Shown here: in pieces, positions 30,420-39,342 of the stretch | Layout: every line of letters begins with the position of its first letter | Numbering within the stretch: the stretch's first letter is position 1 | NCBI GenBank assembly: GCA_028865235.1 | Contig: CP114561.1 | Span: forward strand, 2,190,001-2,254,000 | Length of the DNA: 64,000 nt | Reading direction: 5' to 3' | Source of the DNA: Candidatus Manganitrophus sp. | Lineage (GTDB): Bacteria; Nitrospirota; Nitrospiria; SBBL01; Manganitrophaceae | The notes under the pieces: generated by a model | What the model saw: the letters and a program-made list of their open reading frames with translations, nothing else | Databases searched by the model: none | What the model was told of the DNA's origin: nothing | Made by a program: the position numbers and the translations under genes

Positions 30420-31249
30420 GGCTTTTTTCTTCCGGAGAACGGGTTCACCTCGTCAACGCCAAAGGGGACCACTACCCGCTGACATTGAAGGCGGGAGCGC
30501 TCTTTCAATTCAGCGGGGAGACCATCCCGCACGACGCCATCATCGGCCTGGAGGATGGAACCGAGATCACCCTGTCGCGCGGAAGCCGCTTCTTTTTGCT
30601 CAAGCCGACCCTGGCGGAGTATACCCTGCACATGCCGCGGGGCGCCCAGATCCTCTATCCGAAAGACCTGGCGCTCATCTGCATGTGGGCCGACATCCAT
30701 CCCGGCGCGACGGTGGTCGAAGCGGGGATCGGATCGGGGGCGTTGACGATGACGATGTTGAATGCGGTCGGGGAAAAGGGGCGCGTCATCAGCTACGAGA
30801 TCCGCGAAGATTTCGCCCGGCGGGCGGTAGCGAACATCGAGGCCTATCTTGGGTCGGCGATCACGACCGACCGGCTGTTGGTGCGCCAGCAGGATATTTA
30901 CGAGGGGATCGAGGAGGAAGAGGTCGATCGGATCGTCCTCGATCTGCCGGAGCCGCACAAAGTGGTGCCGCACGCCGTGACGAAACTCCGCTCCGGCGGG
31001 ATCTTCCTGGCATTTCTTCCGACCGTCCCGCAGGTGGAGCTGGTGGTCGGCGCCCTTCGGAAAGAGCCGGCCTTCTCCGAGATCGAAACCTTCGAGACGC
31101 TGCTGCGCACCTGGAACATCGACGGCCGCAGCGTCCGCCCTGATCACCGGATGGTCGCCCACTCCGGATTCCTCACGACGGCGCGGCGGGTGAAGCGGCT
31201 GCCGAAGAAAGAGCCGATCCGGTCGGAGGAAGAACCGCTTGTTCCTTAG
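30416..31249 (+). CDS. trmI: tRNA (adenine58-N1)-methyltransferase TrmI
   Basis: Methylates N1 of A58 in the tRNA T-loop using S-adenosylmethionine. The N-terminal beta domain (GERVHLVNAKGDHYPLTL) is typical of the family. The catalytic domain begins ILYPKDLALICMWADIHPG, with the binding motif VVEAGIGSGALTMTML and the later VDRIVLDLPEPHKVV. RTWNIDGRSVRPDHRMVAHS closes the core. At 277 residues it matches TrmI. The ATG at 30416 overlaps the ttuA stop. Since U54 thiolation and A58 methylation both act on the same T-loop pair, the gene order is functionally coherent. Confidence 0.92.
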   Translation: MRLFSSGERVHLVNAKGDHYPLTLKAGALFQFSGETIPHDAIIGLEDGTEITLSRGSRFFLLKPTLAEYTLHMPRGAQILYPKDLALICMWADIHPGATVVEAGIGSGALTMTMLNAVGEKGRVISYEIREDFARRAVANIEAYLGSAITTDRLLVRQQDIYEGIEEEEVDRIVLDLPEPHKVVPHAVTKLRSGGIFLAFLPTVPQVELVVGALRKEPAFSEIETFETLLRTWNIDGRSVRPDHRMVAHSGFLTTARRVKRLPKKEPIRSEEEPLVP

Positions 31250-31252
31250 GTC

Positions 31253-31331
31253 GTCATTCCCGCGGAAGCGGGAATCCAGAAAATCATACATTCTAAAACG
31301 CTGGATTCCCGATGAGACATTCGGGAATGAC
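31253..31331. repeat. Dispersed inverted-repeat element, copy 2
   Basis: A ~79-base element starting GTCATTCCCGCGGAAGCGGG and ending CGGGAATGAC, with two hairpins. It is similar to the copy at 20233-20302 apart from its central loop. It lies directly after trmI and could also stop transcription. Confidence 0.75.
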
Positions 31332-31366
31332 GCATAGAAGATTTAGTCTTTATATTAGGAATAAAA

Positions 31367-31879
31367 ATGAACGCAGACGAGCTTCGTGCTCTTCAAGCGC
31401 CGTTGAAGGCGCGTTATCGCGAGGAACCGGCCGCGGCGAAGGTCACCCTCTCCGCAGAGGGGGTCCTCGGAGAAACGTCGGTCACCTGCAAGGTGTCGAC
31501 GGGACGGGCGCTCGTGGAAGCCGGTCTTCATCCGGCGAGCGGCGGAAGCGGCCTCGCCGCCTGCTCGGGCGACATGCTCCTGGAAGCGCTGGTCGGATGC
31601 GCGGGGGTCACCCTTAAAGCGGTCGCCACGGCACTGGCGATCCCGCTTCGGTCGGGCAAAATCATGGCCGAGGGAGATCTCGACTTCCGGGGGACCTTGG
31701 GGGTTGACAAACAAACTCCGGTGGGGTTTACTGAGGTTCGCCTTCGCTTCCAGCTCGACACCGACGCCGCCCCGGACCAGATCGCGACCCTGCTAAAATT
31801 GACCGAGCGCTACTGCGTGGTCTATCAGACTTTGCGGAATTCGCCCCGATTGACCCTCTCCCATGAAGTGATGGGATAG
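31367..31879 (+). CDS. OsmC-family protein
   Basis: A 170-residue cytoplasmic protein of the OsmC/Ohr superfamily, thiol peroxidases that reduce organic hydroperoxides. The two expected Cys regions are present: ACSGDMLLEALVGCAGVT with the conserved Cys in the central helix, and LTERYCVVYQTLRNSP with the second. The start follows TTAGGAATAAAA. It sits three genes before another OsmC homologue (33639), which hints at a stress-related cluster. The substrate is not defined. Some OsmC-like proteins have roles other than peroxide reduction. Confidence 0.85.
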   Translation: MNADELRALQAPLKARYREEPAAAKVTLSAEGVLGETSVTCKVSTGRALVEAGLHPASGGSGLAACSGDMLLEALVGCAGVTLKAVATALAIPLRSGKIMAEGDLDFRGTLGVDKQTPVGFTEVRLRFQLDTDAAPDQIATLLKLTERYCVVYQTLRNSPRLTLSHEVMG

Positions 31880-31958
31880 GCGTCAAGAAATGACCGGGCG
31901 ATAAGAAAGTCTTTGGAACAACATTCCATCCACTTCTTTGTATGTAAAGGATCAGATC

Positions 31959-33626
31959 ATGATCAAACGTTCTACTCTTTTTGTTTTTATAATCCTCCTC
32001 ACCCTTACCTCGGCATCGATCGCCGAAGCGCAAAAGAAGAGTAAAAAACCGGCACCGCCGGAGCAGATCGGCCAGGCCGCCTTTCCGATCTCCTGTAAAA
32101 AGACGGTTCAGAAATCGTTCGACCGGGGGATCGCCCTGCTCCACTCCTTCTGGTACCAGGAGGCGGAGAAAGCGTTTACTTCGGTCATTCAGACCGATCC
32201 CAACTGCGCCATGGGATATTGGGGGATCGCGATGAGCGTCTATCACCCCCTTTGGGAAGCGCCCAACGCCGCCGATCTGAAACGGGGCTGGACCTTCGCC
32301 GCCCGGGCGAAGAAGCTCGGGAGCAAGAGCGAACGGGAAAGAGACTATCTGGCCGCCCTTGAAACCTTTTACCATGATTCCGATAAGGCCGACCATGCGG
32401 CCCGCGCCCTCGCCTATGAAAAGGCGATGGAGCAGCTTCACCAAAAACATCCGGACGACCGGGAAGGGGCGATCTTCTACGCCCTCTCTCTTTTGGGAAC
32501 CGCCTCTCCGACCGACAAAACCTATGCGAATCAGAAGAAGGCCGCCGAGATCCTCAACCCGATCTTGGCCGAAGCCCCCGAGCACCCCGGCGTGATCCAT
32601 TATCTGATCCACGCCACCGACTCGCCCGCGCTCGCATCGGAAGGGCTCAACGCCGCGCGGGCTTATGCGAAGATCGCCCCGTCGGTTCCGCACGCCCTTC
32701 ACATGCCTTCTCACATCTTCATCCGTCTCGGGCTTTGGCAGGAGGCGATCGACTCCAACCGCGCCTCCGACGCCGCCGCAAAATCGAAAATGAAGGGGAA
32801 TCCCGACCCGCGGCTTCATGCGATGGATTACATGGTCTACGCGTATCTCCAGAGCGGCCAGGACCTTCAAGCAAAGGGGATCGTGAACGACCTCTCTTTC
32901 CTTCCGAAGGCGAAGCAGGAGACCCTCACCGCCGCTTACGCAACGGCGGCGATCCCGGCGCGCCATGCGATCGAGCGGCGCCGTTGGTCGGAAGCGCTGG
33001 CCCTCACCGCCCATCCGAGCCGCTACCCTTATACGGAGGCGATCACCTATTTCAGCCGCGCCGTCGGCGCGGCCCGAAGCCACCGCCTGATCGAAGCGCG
33101 CGGAGAGCTGGAGGTGCTGAAGTCGGTCCGGGAGCGCTTGGCAGGAGAGAAAAACAAGTACTGGGCCGATCAGGTAGAGGTGCTCCTTCAAGCCGCGGCG
33201 GGCTGGACCGAATACACCGACGGGAAACACGAGCGGGCCGTGATGCACATGCGAACCGCGGCCGACTTGGAAGACTCTCTTGAAAAACATCCGGTCACCC
33301 CCGGCCCGATCGTGCCGGCGAGGGAGATGCTCGCCGATCTTCTGCTCGAAGTGGGCGAGCCGAAAGAGGCGCTGGTCGAATTCGAGAAGTCGCTTCAGAC
33401 CTCCCCCAATCGGTTTAACGGATTCTACGGTGCCGCCCGCGCCGCCGAGCGCGCGGAAGACTTCAAAACGGCCCGGATCTATTACGAGAAGCTGGTGGCG
33501 CTGGCCGGGCAAGCGAACGGCCGCCAAGCGGAGCTGGCGGAGGCAAAGACATTTCTTGAGAAGACAGCCGAGCAGACGGAGGCCGAACCGACCGAGCATC
33601 CGGCCGAGGCCGACGCCGCCTCTTAG
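31959..33626 (+). CDS. Exported TPR-repeat protein
   Basis: A 555-residue protein with a Sec signal (MIKRSTLFVFIILLTLTSA, cleaved near SIAEA). Tetratricopeptide-like units fill the rest. Near the N-terminus are FDRGIALLHSFWYQEAEKAF and DPNCAMGYWGIAMSVYHPLW. The C-terminal repeats include EMLADLLLEVGEPKEALVEF, SLQTSPNRFNGFYGAARAAE and DFKTARIYYEKLVALAG. Such TPR arrays mediate protein binding. The conserved middle HPGVIHYLIHATDSPALA with HALHMPSHIFIRLGLW carries His residues that recur in homologues of this type. The ATG at 31959 has AAAGG upstream. The mature protein is probably periplasmic. Its partner is unknown. Confidence 0.8.
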   Translation: MIKRSTLFVFIILLTLTSASIAEAQKKSKKPAPPEQIGQAAFPISCKKTVQKSFDRGIALLHSFWYQEAEKAFTSVIQTDPNCAMGYWGIAMSVYHPLWEAPNAADLKRGWTFAARAKKLGSKSERERDYLAALETFYHDSDKADHAARALAYEKAMEQLHQKHPDDREGAIFYALSLLGTASPTDKTYANQKKAAEILNPILAEAPEHPGVIHYLIHATDSPALASEGLNAARAYAKIAPSVPHALHMPSHIFIRLGLWQEAIDSNRASDAAAKSKMKGNPDPRLHAMDYMVYAYLQSGQDLQAKGIVNDLSFLPKAKQETLTAAYATAAIPARHAIERRRWSEALALTAHPSRYPYTEAITYFSRAVGAARSHRLIEARGELEVLKSVRERLAGEKNKYWADQVEVLLQAAAGWTEYTDGKHERAVMHMRTAADLEDSLEKHPVTPGPIVPAREMLADLLLEVGEPKEALVEFEKSLQTSPNRFNGFYGAARAAERAEDFKTARIYYEKLVALAGQANGRQAELAEAKTFLEKTAEQTEAEPTEHPAEADAAS

Positions 33627-33638
33627 AACAGGGAGATT

Positions 33639-34088
33639 ATGTCCGAATATCAAGTCGCCATTGATTGGGAACGGGAGAACGAGGATTTCTCCTATCAATC
33701 GTACAGCCGCGATCACCTCTGGACCTTTCCCGGCGGGGTGCGGGTCTCGGCATCGGCGGCTCCCGATTATCAAGGGAATCCGAGTTATGTGAATCCGGAA
33801 GAGGCGCTTGTCGGGGCACTGTCGAGCTGCCACATGTTGACCTTCCTCGCGGTCGCCGCCCGGAAGCAGTTTGTGATCGATGCCTATCATGACGATGCCA
33901 CCGGCATTCTGGAGAAAAATGCGGAGGGAAAGCTTGCCGTGACCCGCGTCACGCTGCGGCCGAAGATTACTTTCTCGGGGGAGAAGAAGCCGACCGCAGA
34001 AGAGTTGAAGATACTTCACGATCAGGCGCACCGCGGCTGCTTCATTGCAAACTCCGTGACCACGAAGGTGACTGTAGAGAGCAGATAG
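33639..34088 (+). CDS. OsmC-family protein
   Basis: A 149-residue OsmC-like protein. DHLWTFPGGVRVSASAAPDY and VNPEEALVGALSSCHMLTFL supply the N-terminal strand region and the first conserved Cys. DQAHRGCFIANSV carries the second Cys. It resembles the subgroup often annotated as peroxiredoxin-like OsmC. It is 12 bases after the TPR gene and probably in the same transcript. AGGGAGATT upstream supports the start. Role in hydroperoxide detoxification is inferred from the family. Confidence 0.85.
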   Translation: MSEYQVAIDWERENEDFSYQSYSRDHLWTFPGGVRVSASAAPDYQGNPSYVNPEEALVGALSSCHMLTFLAVAARKQFVIDAYHDDATGILEKNAEGKLAVTRVTLRPKITFSGEKKPTAEELKILHDQAHRGCFIANSVTTKVTVESR

Positions 34089-34092
34089 GGGC

Positions 34093-34156
34093 GTGGGGCA
34101 TGGCGCATCTGGTGTGAAATCCACAATCAATAGGCTTCTCCTGGCGCTGGCCCCAC
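34093..34156. repeat. Imperfect inverted repeat with GTGGGGC / GCCCCAC ends
   Basis: The ends (34093-34099 and 34150-34156) are complementary, and the inner bases are partly so. It shares its core with the palindromes at 13823 and 18040. It sits between the OsmC and pirin genes. Confidence 0.4.
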
Positions 34157-34175
34157 ATACAAATAAAAGGAAAAA

Positions 34176-35027
34176 ATGGATCAACCCAGAAAAATAAAAA
34201 CAGTCATCACCCCTCAGCCGGTAATGGAAGGGGCCGGGGTACGGTTGAAGCGAAGCATCGCCACCCGTACGCTGAGCGAGCTGGACCCGTTCTTGTTGTT
34301 CGACCACTTCGGATCGGAGAATCCGGACGACTATCTGGCGGGATTCCCGATGCATCCCCACCGCGGGATCGAAACGGTCACCTATATGCTGGCCGGGACG
34401 GTCCGGCATCGGGATACCCTCGGAAACGCCGGAACGATCGGGCCGGGCGACATTCAGTGGATGACGTCGGGGAGGGGAATCCTTCATGAAGAGATGCCGC
34501 AGCCGAGCGCGAGGCTCGACGGGTTCCAGCTCTGGGTCAATCTTCCGGCCCGGCTCAAGATGACCGCCCCCCGATACCAGGACATTTCCGCCGCGAAAAT
34601 TCCGGTCTGGACGGGAGAAAACAGGGTGGCGATCCGGGTCATCGCGGGAGAAGTCGGTGGCCTTCGGGGCGCGGTCACCGATATCGCCGCCGATCCGACC
34701 TACCTCGATATCACCCTCCCGGCGAACGTCGCTTTTCGCAGGCCGGTTCCGCAAGGCCATGCCGCCTTCGTCTATCTTTTCGAGGGGGCGGGGACATTCG
34801 GGATCGCGGAGTCGGACGGCGTTTCCGCGTCGGCACCGAGATTGTTGGTGCTCGACGACGGCGACTCCCTCGCTGTCCGCGCGGGGGAAAGCGGCGCCCG
34901 ATTTCTTCTCGTCTCCGGCCAGCCGCTCAACGAGCCGATCGCCCGTTACGGCCCCTTCGTCATGAACACCCAGGAAGAGATCGAAGAGACGCTCCGCGAG
35001 CTTCGCGAAGGAACGTTCATTCGATGA
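34176..35027 (+). CDS. Pirin-family protein
   Basis: A 283-residue bicupin of the pirin family. The metal-binding cupin motif reads GFPMHPHRGIETVTYML, with His residues and Glu in the expected spacing. ILHEEMPQ supplies the remaining ligand region. The start TVITPQPVMEGAGVRLKRSI and the LDPFLLFDHFGSENPDD block are diagnostic. Family members include quercetin dioxygenases and redox-sensing regulators. Which applies here is unknown. It lies 87 bases after an OsmC gene and just before a GlcG-like gene. Confidence 0.9.
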   Translation: MDQPRKIKTVITPQPVMEGAGVRLKRSIATRTLSELDPFLLFDHFGSENPDDYLAGFPMHPHRGIETVTYMLAGTVRHRDTLGNAGTIGPGDIQWMTSGRGILHEEMPQPSARLDGFQLWVNLPARLKMTAPRYQDISAAKIPVWTGENRVAIRVIAGEVGGLRGAVTDIAADPTYLDITLPANVAFRRPVPQGHAAFVYLFEGAGTFGIAESDGVSASAPRLLVLDDGDSLAVRAGESGARFLLVSGQPLNEPIARYGPFVMNTQEEIEETLRELREGTFIR

Positions 35028-35067
35028 AGCGTTCGATCGTTCAATGTCTCGTCATGGAGGCAAAATG

Positions 35068-35583
35068 ATGTTCCGGTTCACTTCTTCTACACACGTCTTA
35101 CTCTTGAAGAGATGGCTTTTCTCTCTCCTCTCTTTTGCATTCGTGGCGACGGCCCATGCCGAGCTTCCGAAGCAGGCGGTTCTCCCCCTGGAACTGGCAA
35201 ACAAGATCGCTCAGGCCGCGCTTAATAAATGTAGCGCCGACGGCCACCGGGTCAGTGTCGCGATTGTGGATCGGGGCGGCGTCACAAAAGTTTTATTGCG
35301 CGCCGACGGCGCCGGACCACACACGCTCCAGAGCAGCACGAAGAAGGCTTACACCTCCGCCAGCCTCGGCCGGCCGACCGCCGAGCTGGCCAACATGCTC
35401 AAGGAAAGACCGGAGCTACAGGGACTGCGCGATATGGATGAGAAGATCTTGATCCTGGCGGGGGGCCTACCGATTACAATCGAAGGGGAGCTGGTCGGCG
35501 GTATCGGCGTCGGCGGGGCGCCCGGCGGACATCTCGACGAGGCCTGCGCCAAGGTGGGATTGGACAGTCTTACAGAGAAGTAA
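35068..35583 (+). CDS. Exported GlcG/HbpS-family protein (possible heme binding)
   Basis: A protein of about 170 residues with a signal peptide (LLKRWLFSLLSFAFVATAHA) and a GlcG/HbpS domain. Landmarks are VSVAIVDRGGVTKVLLRADG, SSTKKAYTSASLGRPTAELA and the conserved GGLPITIEGELVGGIGVGGA. Some members bind heme or cobalamin, others are uncharacterised. GGAGG at 35056-35060 favours the ATG at 35068 over that at 35065. It completes the OsmC-TPR-OsmC-pirin series on one strand. Its location would be periplasmic. Confidence 0.82.
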   Translation: MFRFTSSTHVLLLKRWLFSLLSFAFVATAHAELPKQAVLPLELANKIAQAALNKCSADGHRVSVAIVDRGGVTKVLLRADGAGPHTLQSSTKKAYTSASLGRPTAELANMLKERPELQGLRDMDEKILILAGGLPITIEGELVGGIGVGGAPGGHLDEACAKVGLDSLTEK

Positions 35584-35704
35584 GGCCTCCCGCTCGGCAC
35601 ACGCTCGACCCTGCCGTCCAATACGGAGGGCGCGAGGGGGCTTCATTTCGTTCCTCCCTGATCAGTCTTTAACTTTCATTTTCTCCGCGTCTGTCAGCCC
35701 CCCC

Positions 35705-35734
35705 TTGTATCTAAAAAATGACCTCTATTATAAT
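35705..35734 (+). promoter_or_regulatory. Promoter of the histidine kinase gene
   Basis: TTGTAT (35705-35710), an 18-base spacer and a perfect TATAAT (35729-35734), 33 bases before the start codon. Confidence 0.5.
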
Positions 35735-35767
35735 TAAGGAGGGCTTTTTTTATTTTGGAGAACGTCC

Positions 35768-38113
35768 ATGAACGAGCTGACAGAACAGATCTTGGGCTTA
35801 CAGCCGGGAGATCATCTTTGCCTCATTTATGACAGAGATCCCGCCGAGCAGATGCCGGCGCTGGTTCCTTTTATCAAACAGGGATTGGAGGGAGGAGAGA
35901 AGTGTATTTATATCGCCGATGATCAGACGACCGACGAAGTGGCCCTCGCCCTTGAAGGGAGCGGAATCGATGTTCGTGATGAATTGAAACGGGGCACGCT
36001 GCTCCTGTGGACCCGGGAGGAGTGGCGCCAGCCGGGAGAGCTCGATTCCGACAAAAAAGCGGCCCAGGTGCGTCAATTTATCGATGCGGCCTTTGCGGCG
36101 GGATTTGCCGGGATTCGGTTTGCGGTGGAAATGACCTGGACCCTCGGGCCCGCGATCAGCGCGGAACGACTCAAACATTGGGAGGCGACCATCAATAAAA
36201 TCTTCGTTCCCGGCTTTCCGGGCCGGATCGTCTGTCAATACAGCCGGCACCGCCTCTCCCCGGCGGTCGTAGAGACCTCGTTGAACACCCACCCGCTCGC
36301 CATCATCGGACAAACGGTTTATCCCAATCTCTTTTATGAAGCCCCCCTGATTCTGGACGACCGGTCCGAAGCAGACAAATTGGACTGGATGATCTCTCAA
36401 TTGAAAAAGGCCCGTCTGGAGGAAATGGAACGGGCCGGGCGCCAAGAGCGGGAGCATCATAAAAAGCTCCAGCAAATCTATCAGCTCAACGATCAGGTCA
36501 ATCGGGCCGAGGCCCTTGAGGAGATTTACAAGGCCTCGCTCGACATGATTCTTCAATCGGTGAAGGCCGATCGCGCCGCCATTCTATTGATGGACGACGA
36601 TCAGGTCATGCGCTTTAAAGCGTGGCGCGGACTTTCGGAAGAATACCGCGAGGCTGTGCAGGGACATTCCCCTTGGCGGCCCGACGCCCCCGATCCACAG
36701 CCGGTCTGTATCCCCGATATCGATCATGCCCCCTTGGACCCGCCCCTGCGAGAGGTTGTCCGTCAGGAAGGAATCCAAGCGCTCGGATTCTTTCCCTTGG
36801 TCTGTCAAAAGCGGCTCCTGGGGAAATTTATGGTTTATTACAACACGGCGCATCCCTTTCTTGAGGAGGAGGTGCAGCTCGCGCAGACCATCGCCGGCCA
36901 CGTCGCTTTTTCCATTCAGAGCAAGCGGCGAGAAGAAGCGTTGCACCAAAGCGAAGAACGCCTGAATGTCGCATTAAGCGCCGGACGGATGGGAGCCTGG
37001 GAATGGGACATTCAGAGCGGGAAGATCGCTTGGAACAGCACGCTTGAGACCATTCACGGAATTCCGCCGGGGACATTCGGGGGAGGGTTTGAGGATTTTA
37101 AACGAGACATCCATCCGGAAGACCTGGAACGGGTCTTGGCCGCGATCAATCGAACATTGCGGGACGGAAGCGAATATCAAATCGAGTATCGAATCTTCTC
37201 TCCGGATCAAAGGCTCCTCTGGTTGGAGTCGAGGGGGCAGCTCTTTCTCGATGCAAATGGCCAGCCGGAGCGGATGGTCGGCGTCTGCATGGATATCACC
37301 GAGCGCAAGCGAATGGAGGAGGCGCTGACGCAAAAAACGATTGAAGCGCAGGAGGCGAGCCGGGTGAAGTCGGAGTTCGTCTCGAATGTCTCTCACGAGC
37401 TGAGGACTCCGCTGAATGCCATTCTCGGTTTCTCCCATCTTGTCTTGGGGAATATTTACGGTTCGATCAATGAAGATCAAAAATATGCGCTGGAGGGGGT
37501 CCTCCGAAACGCAGACGACCTCCGCAAGCTGATCAATAACCTTTTGGATCTCTCGAAAATAGAGTCGGGAAAGGCCCCGCTGAAAATCGCGCCGGTGGAG
37601 ATCCTCGCCTTGATCGAAGATATATCAGCCGGGCTTCAATCGTTGCTGGAGAAGAAGTCCCTTTATCTTCAATATGAAAAGAAGGCGCTTCCCCTTATTC
37701 AATCTGATGGGGATAAGGTCAAGCAGATTTTGGTCAATCTCCTCTCCAATGCGATTAAATTTACGCCTGAAGGAGGGATCACGGTCGAGATGGAAGATCG
37801 GCCTGAAAGAGAACGGGTCGAGATCCGCGTACAAGATACCGGCATCGGCATCAAACCGGAAGACCTTGCGAAAATCTTCAACGCGTTTCATCAGGTGGAC
37901 GGGACCGCAACCCGTGAGTTTGGAGGGAGCGGTTTGGGGCTCACGATCGTGAAACAGCTGGTCGATCTTTTAAAAGGGGAAATCGGCGTAGAAAGCGAAT
38001 TCGGAAAAGGATCGACCTTTATCCTCTCTCTTCCTTATCGCGTCGATGAAAGATCGCCGGAGATCAATCCGGCGCCCGAACGCGGTTCTTATCAAAAATC
38101 GCCCATAAAATAA
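35768..38113 (+). CDS. MEDS-GAF-PAS hybrid sensor histidine kinase
   Basis: Cytoplasmic sensor kinase of 781 residues without membrane helices. Domains run as follows. Residues ~10-190 are a MEDS domain ([34 protein letters not shown]). Residues ~250-385 are a GAF domain. Residues ~395-515 are a PAS domain with its C-terminal motif ([20 protein letters not shown] to [13 protein letters not shown]). Then come HisKA with [20 protein letters not shown] (His543) and HATPase_c with [18 protein letters not shown] and [24 protein letters not shown] domains are known from methanol- and methane-related sensors, but the ligand here is unknown. No receiver or response regulator gene adjoins it. Its 3' end overlaps a convergent gene by 50 bases. 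Confidence 0.93.
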   Translation: MNELTEQILGLQPGDHLCLIYDRDPAEQMPALVPFIKQGLEGGEKCIYIADDQTTDEVALALEGSGIDVRDELKRGTLLLWTREEWRQPGELDSDKKAAQVRQFIDAAFAAGFAGIRFAVEMTWTLGPAISAERLKHWEATINKIFVPGFPGRIVCQYSRHRLSPAVVETSLNTHPLAIIGQTVYPNLFYEAPLILDDRSEADKLDWMISQLKKARLEEMERAGRQEREHHKKLQQIYQLNDQVNRAEALEEIYKASLDMILQSVKADRAAILLMDDDQVMRFKAWRGLSEEYREAVQGHSPWRPDAPDPQPVCIPDIDHAPLDPPLREVVRQEGIQALGFFPLVCQKRLLGKFMVYYNTAHPFLEEEVQLAQTIAGHVAFSIQSKRREEALHQSEERLNVALSAGRMGAWEWDIQSGKIAWNSTLETIHGIPPGTFGGGFEDFKRDIHPEDLERVLAAINRTLRDGSEYQIEYRIFSPDQRLLWLESRGQLFLDANGQPERMVGVCMDITERKRMEEALTQKTIEAQEASRVKSEFVSNVSHELRTPLNAILGFSHLVLGNIYGSINEDQKYALEGVLRNADDLRKLINNLLDLSKIESGKAPLKIAPVEILALIEDISAGLQSLLEKKSLYLQYEKKALPLIQSDGDKVKQILVNLLSNAIKFTPEGGITVEMEDRPERERVEIRVQDTGIGIKPEDLAKIFNAFHQVDGTATREFGGSGLGLTIVKQLVDLLKGEIGVESEFGKGSTFILSLPYRVDERSPEINPAPERGSYQKSPIK

Positions 38114-38327
38114 GGACAAATGCAAAGAGGCGGATCACATAAACGTAGGTGCGAACCTCGTCTTCTTGATTGATCAGGACGAGAATGATCCGTTCTGCGG
38201 CGAGCATCCAAAACGCCAGCGCAAAAATTGCAAAGAGGCGGTCTCCCGTCTTTTTCCAGAAGCGAAGGAAGAAAAGCCCGGCCACCCAACAGGCCATCAT
38301 AATGGCGCCGGAGATAAATCCGATCAT
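38064..38327 (-). CDS. DUF5985-like small membrane protein
   Basis: An 87-residue membrane protein with three helices (MIGFISGAIMMACWVAGLFF, LFAIFALAFWMLAAERIILVL and [20 protein letters not shown]). The first 25 residues and the [14 protein letters not shown] end fit DUF5985. It overlaps the end of the convergent histidine kinase gene by 50 bases and is the last gene of a three-gene operon. Function unknown. Confidence 0.7.
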   Translation of the reverse strand: MIGFISGAIMMACWVAGLFFLRFWKKTGDRLFAIFALAFWMLAAERIILVLINQEDEVRTYVYVIRLFAFVLILWAIFDKNRVRAPD

Positions 38328-38337
38328 CTACCTCTCC

Positions 38338-38595
38338 TCAGACAAGATCCCAAATTAAGCCATAGATCAGCAACATCAGGCCGACCAGCGCGGGAAAAAG
38401 TCGCCAAAGCTGGAGCGGGACCTGCGGAAAGAGCAATTCGACGAAAAGAAGGATGTTATTTAAAGCCAATCCGACAAAGCAAAGCGCGCTCCAGAGCAGA
38501 ATCCCCGTTCGGTTCCCCTGGTAGCTCCGCAGCAGAATGATTGCGCAGGCGACGCTGGTGAGTGCGCAGAGAAAATAAACCGCTCCTTCAATCAT
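38338..38595 (-). CDS. DUF5985-like small membrane protein
   Basis: An 85-residue membrane protein with three helices (AVYFLCALTSVACAIILLRS, LLWSALCFVGLALNNILLFV and LWRLFPALVGLMLLIYGLIW), related in layout to its downstream neighbour. The LCFVGLALNNILLF block is the conserved centre of DUF5985. The start overlaps the regulator gene by eight bases. Confidence 0.7.
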   Translation of the reverse strand: MIEGAVYFLCALTSVACAIILLRSYQGNRTGILLWSALCFVGLALNNILLFVELLFPQVPLQLWRLFPALVGLMLLIYGLIWDLV

Positions 38596-38986
38596 CTTCC
38601 TCTTCCTTTCTTAACTTGAAGGCGTCGGAGAAATGACGCAACTTGTCGGCCGGCTTGGAGAAGATCAAGTCGATCACCCTGGCCCGCGACGACGCATAGG
38701 CCTCCGCCAGGCGGTCCACCGCAACGATCAATTTGTTTGTGCGAGGGCTGTATCGGTAGCGCGGGGGAAATCCTTCATTCAGAAAAAGAAGCTCCCGGGT
38801 GTGAAGATCGGCCAGCCGCTTTGAGATGGAAACGGTGCTGCTTCGAAACTCTTTGCTGACCTCGTCGGCCCGCCATTCCCGCTCGGAGTGGGAGCGAAGG
38901 AAGAGGAGCACCTCCAGCAGCTCGACGGAGTCGATCCGTTCCGCGATAAACTGCTTCACCTCTTCTGGTATCAAATCGCCGGCCAA
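38588..38986 (-). CDS. Winged-helix transcriptional regulator
   Basis: A 132-residue cytoplasmic protein. Residues ~20-85 form a winged-helix DNA-binding domain: VELLEVLLFLRSHSEREWRA, VSKEFRSSTVSISKRLADLH (probable recognition helix) and a wing with FPPRYRYSPRTNK. It heads an operon with two DUF5985 membrane genes, so it may regulate them. It has no obvious sensory domain. The remaining C-terminal residues are helical and charged, ending EEEDD. Confidence 0.75.
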   Translation of the reverse strand: MAGDLIPEEVKQFIAERIDSVELLEVLLFLRSHSEREWRADEVSKEFRSSTVSISKRLADLHTRELLFLNEGFPPRYRYSPRTNKLIVAVDRLAEAYASSRARVIDLIFSKPADKLRHFSDAFKLRKEEEDD

Positions 38987-39126
38987 TATTCCCGCTCTTC
39001 ATCTTAAAATCGAATAGACCTTTCAAAGGTATCAGAAGACAGCGGGCGATTTCAAGGAAGGAAACATCGAAGCCGTCGGTCACATGATGTTACCCATCTC
39101 ACGCAGGTCGAGGCGATTCATGCATT
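38987..39126. other. Intergenic region upstream of the regulator operon
   Basis: No open frame. It should hold the promoter of the minus-strand regulator operon, but I see no strong -35/-10 pair. Confidence 0.4.
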
Positions 39127-39300
39127 CTTGAAGAAGAATTCGGACGAATGGATATGTCGATCAATAATGCCGCCGTGGACCTGGATAAAGGGGAACCTCT
39201 TTGCGGTTCGATCGAGACGCTTCGGCAGACGATGGAGGTGAACTCCCACGGCGCGCTCGGACCCTGCCGAGGCTTTATTTCTCTTCTAAAGCAGAAAAAT
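39127..39300 (+). pseudogene. Relic of a short-chain dehydrogenase/reductase gene
   Basis: A short open stretch reads LEEEFGRMDMSINNAAVDLD and then GSIETLRQTMEVNSHGAL with CRGFISLLKQ. The family's EFGRLDVLVNNAG and NxxG/S segments are recognisable, with NNAA in place of NNAG. Neither the Rossmann glycine motif upstream nor the YxxxK active site downstream can be found in any frame nearby. It is therefore a decayed fragment of about 58 codons and not a gene. Downstream the frame runs into the AI-2E transporter gene on the other strand. Confidence 0.65.
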
Positions 39301-39342
39301 GCTCGCCCGTTAGGAAACTTGTTTTCTTTCGGCCATCTTCTT

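Noticed and set aside
31728..34760. A 1010-codon open frame on the minus strand opposite the TPR, OsmC and pirin genes
   Set aside because: Three recognisable genes on the plus strand cover it. The translated sequence has no domain and odd composition.
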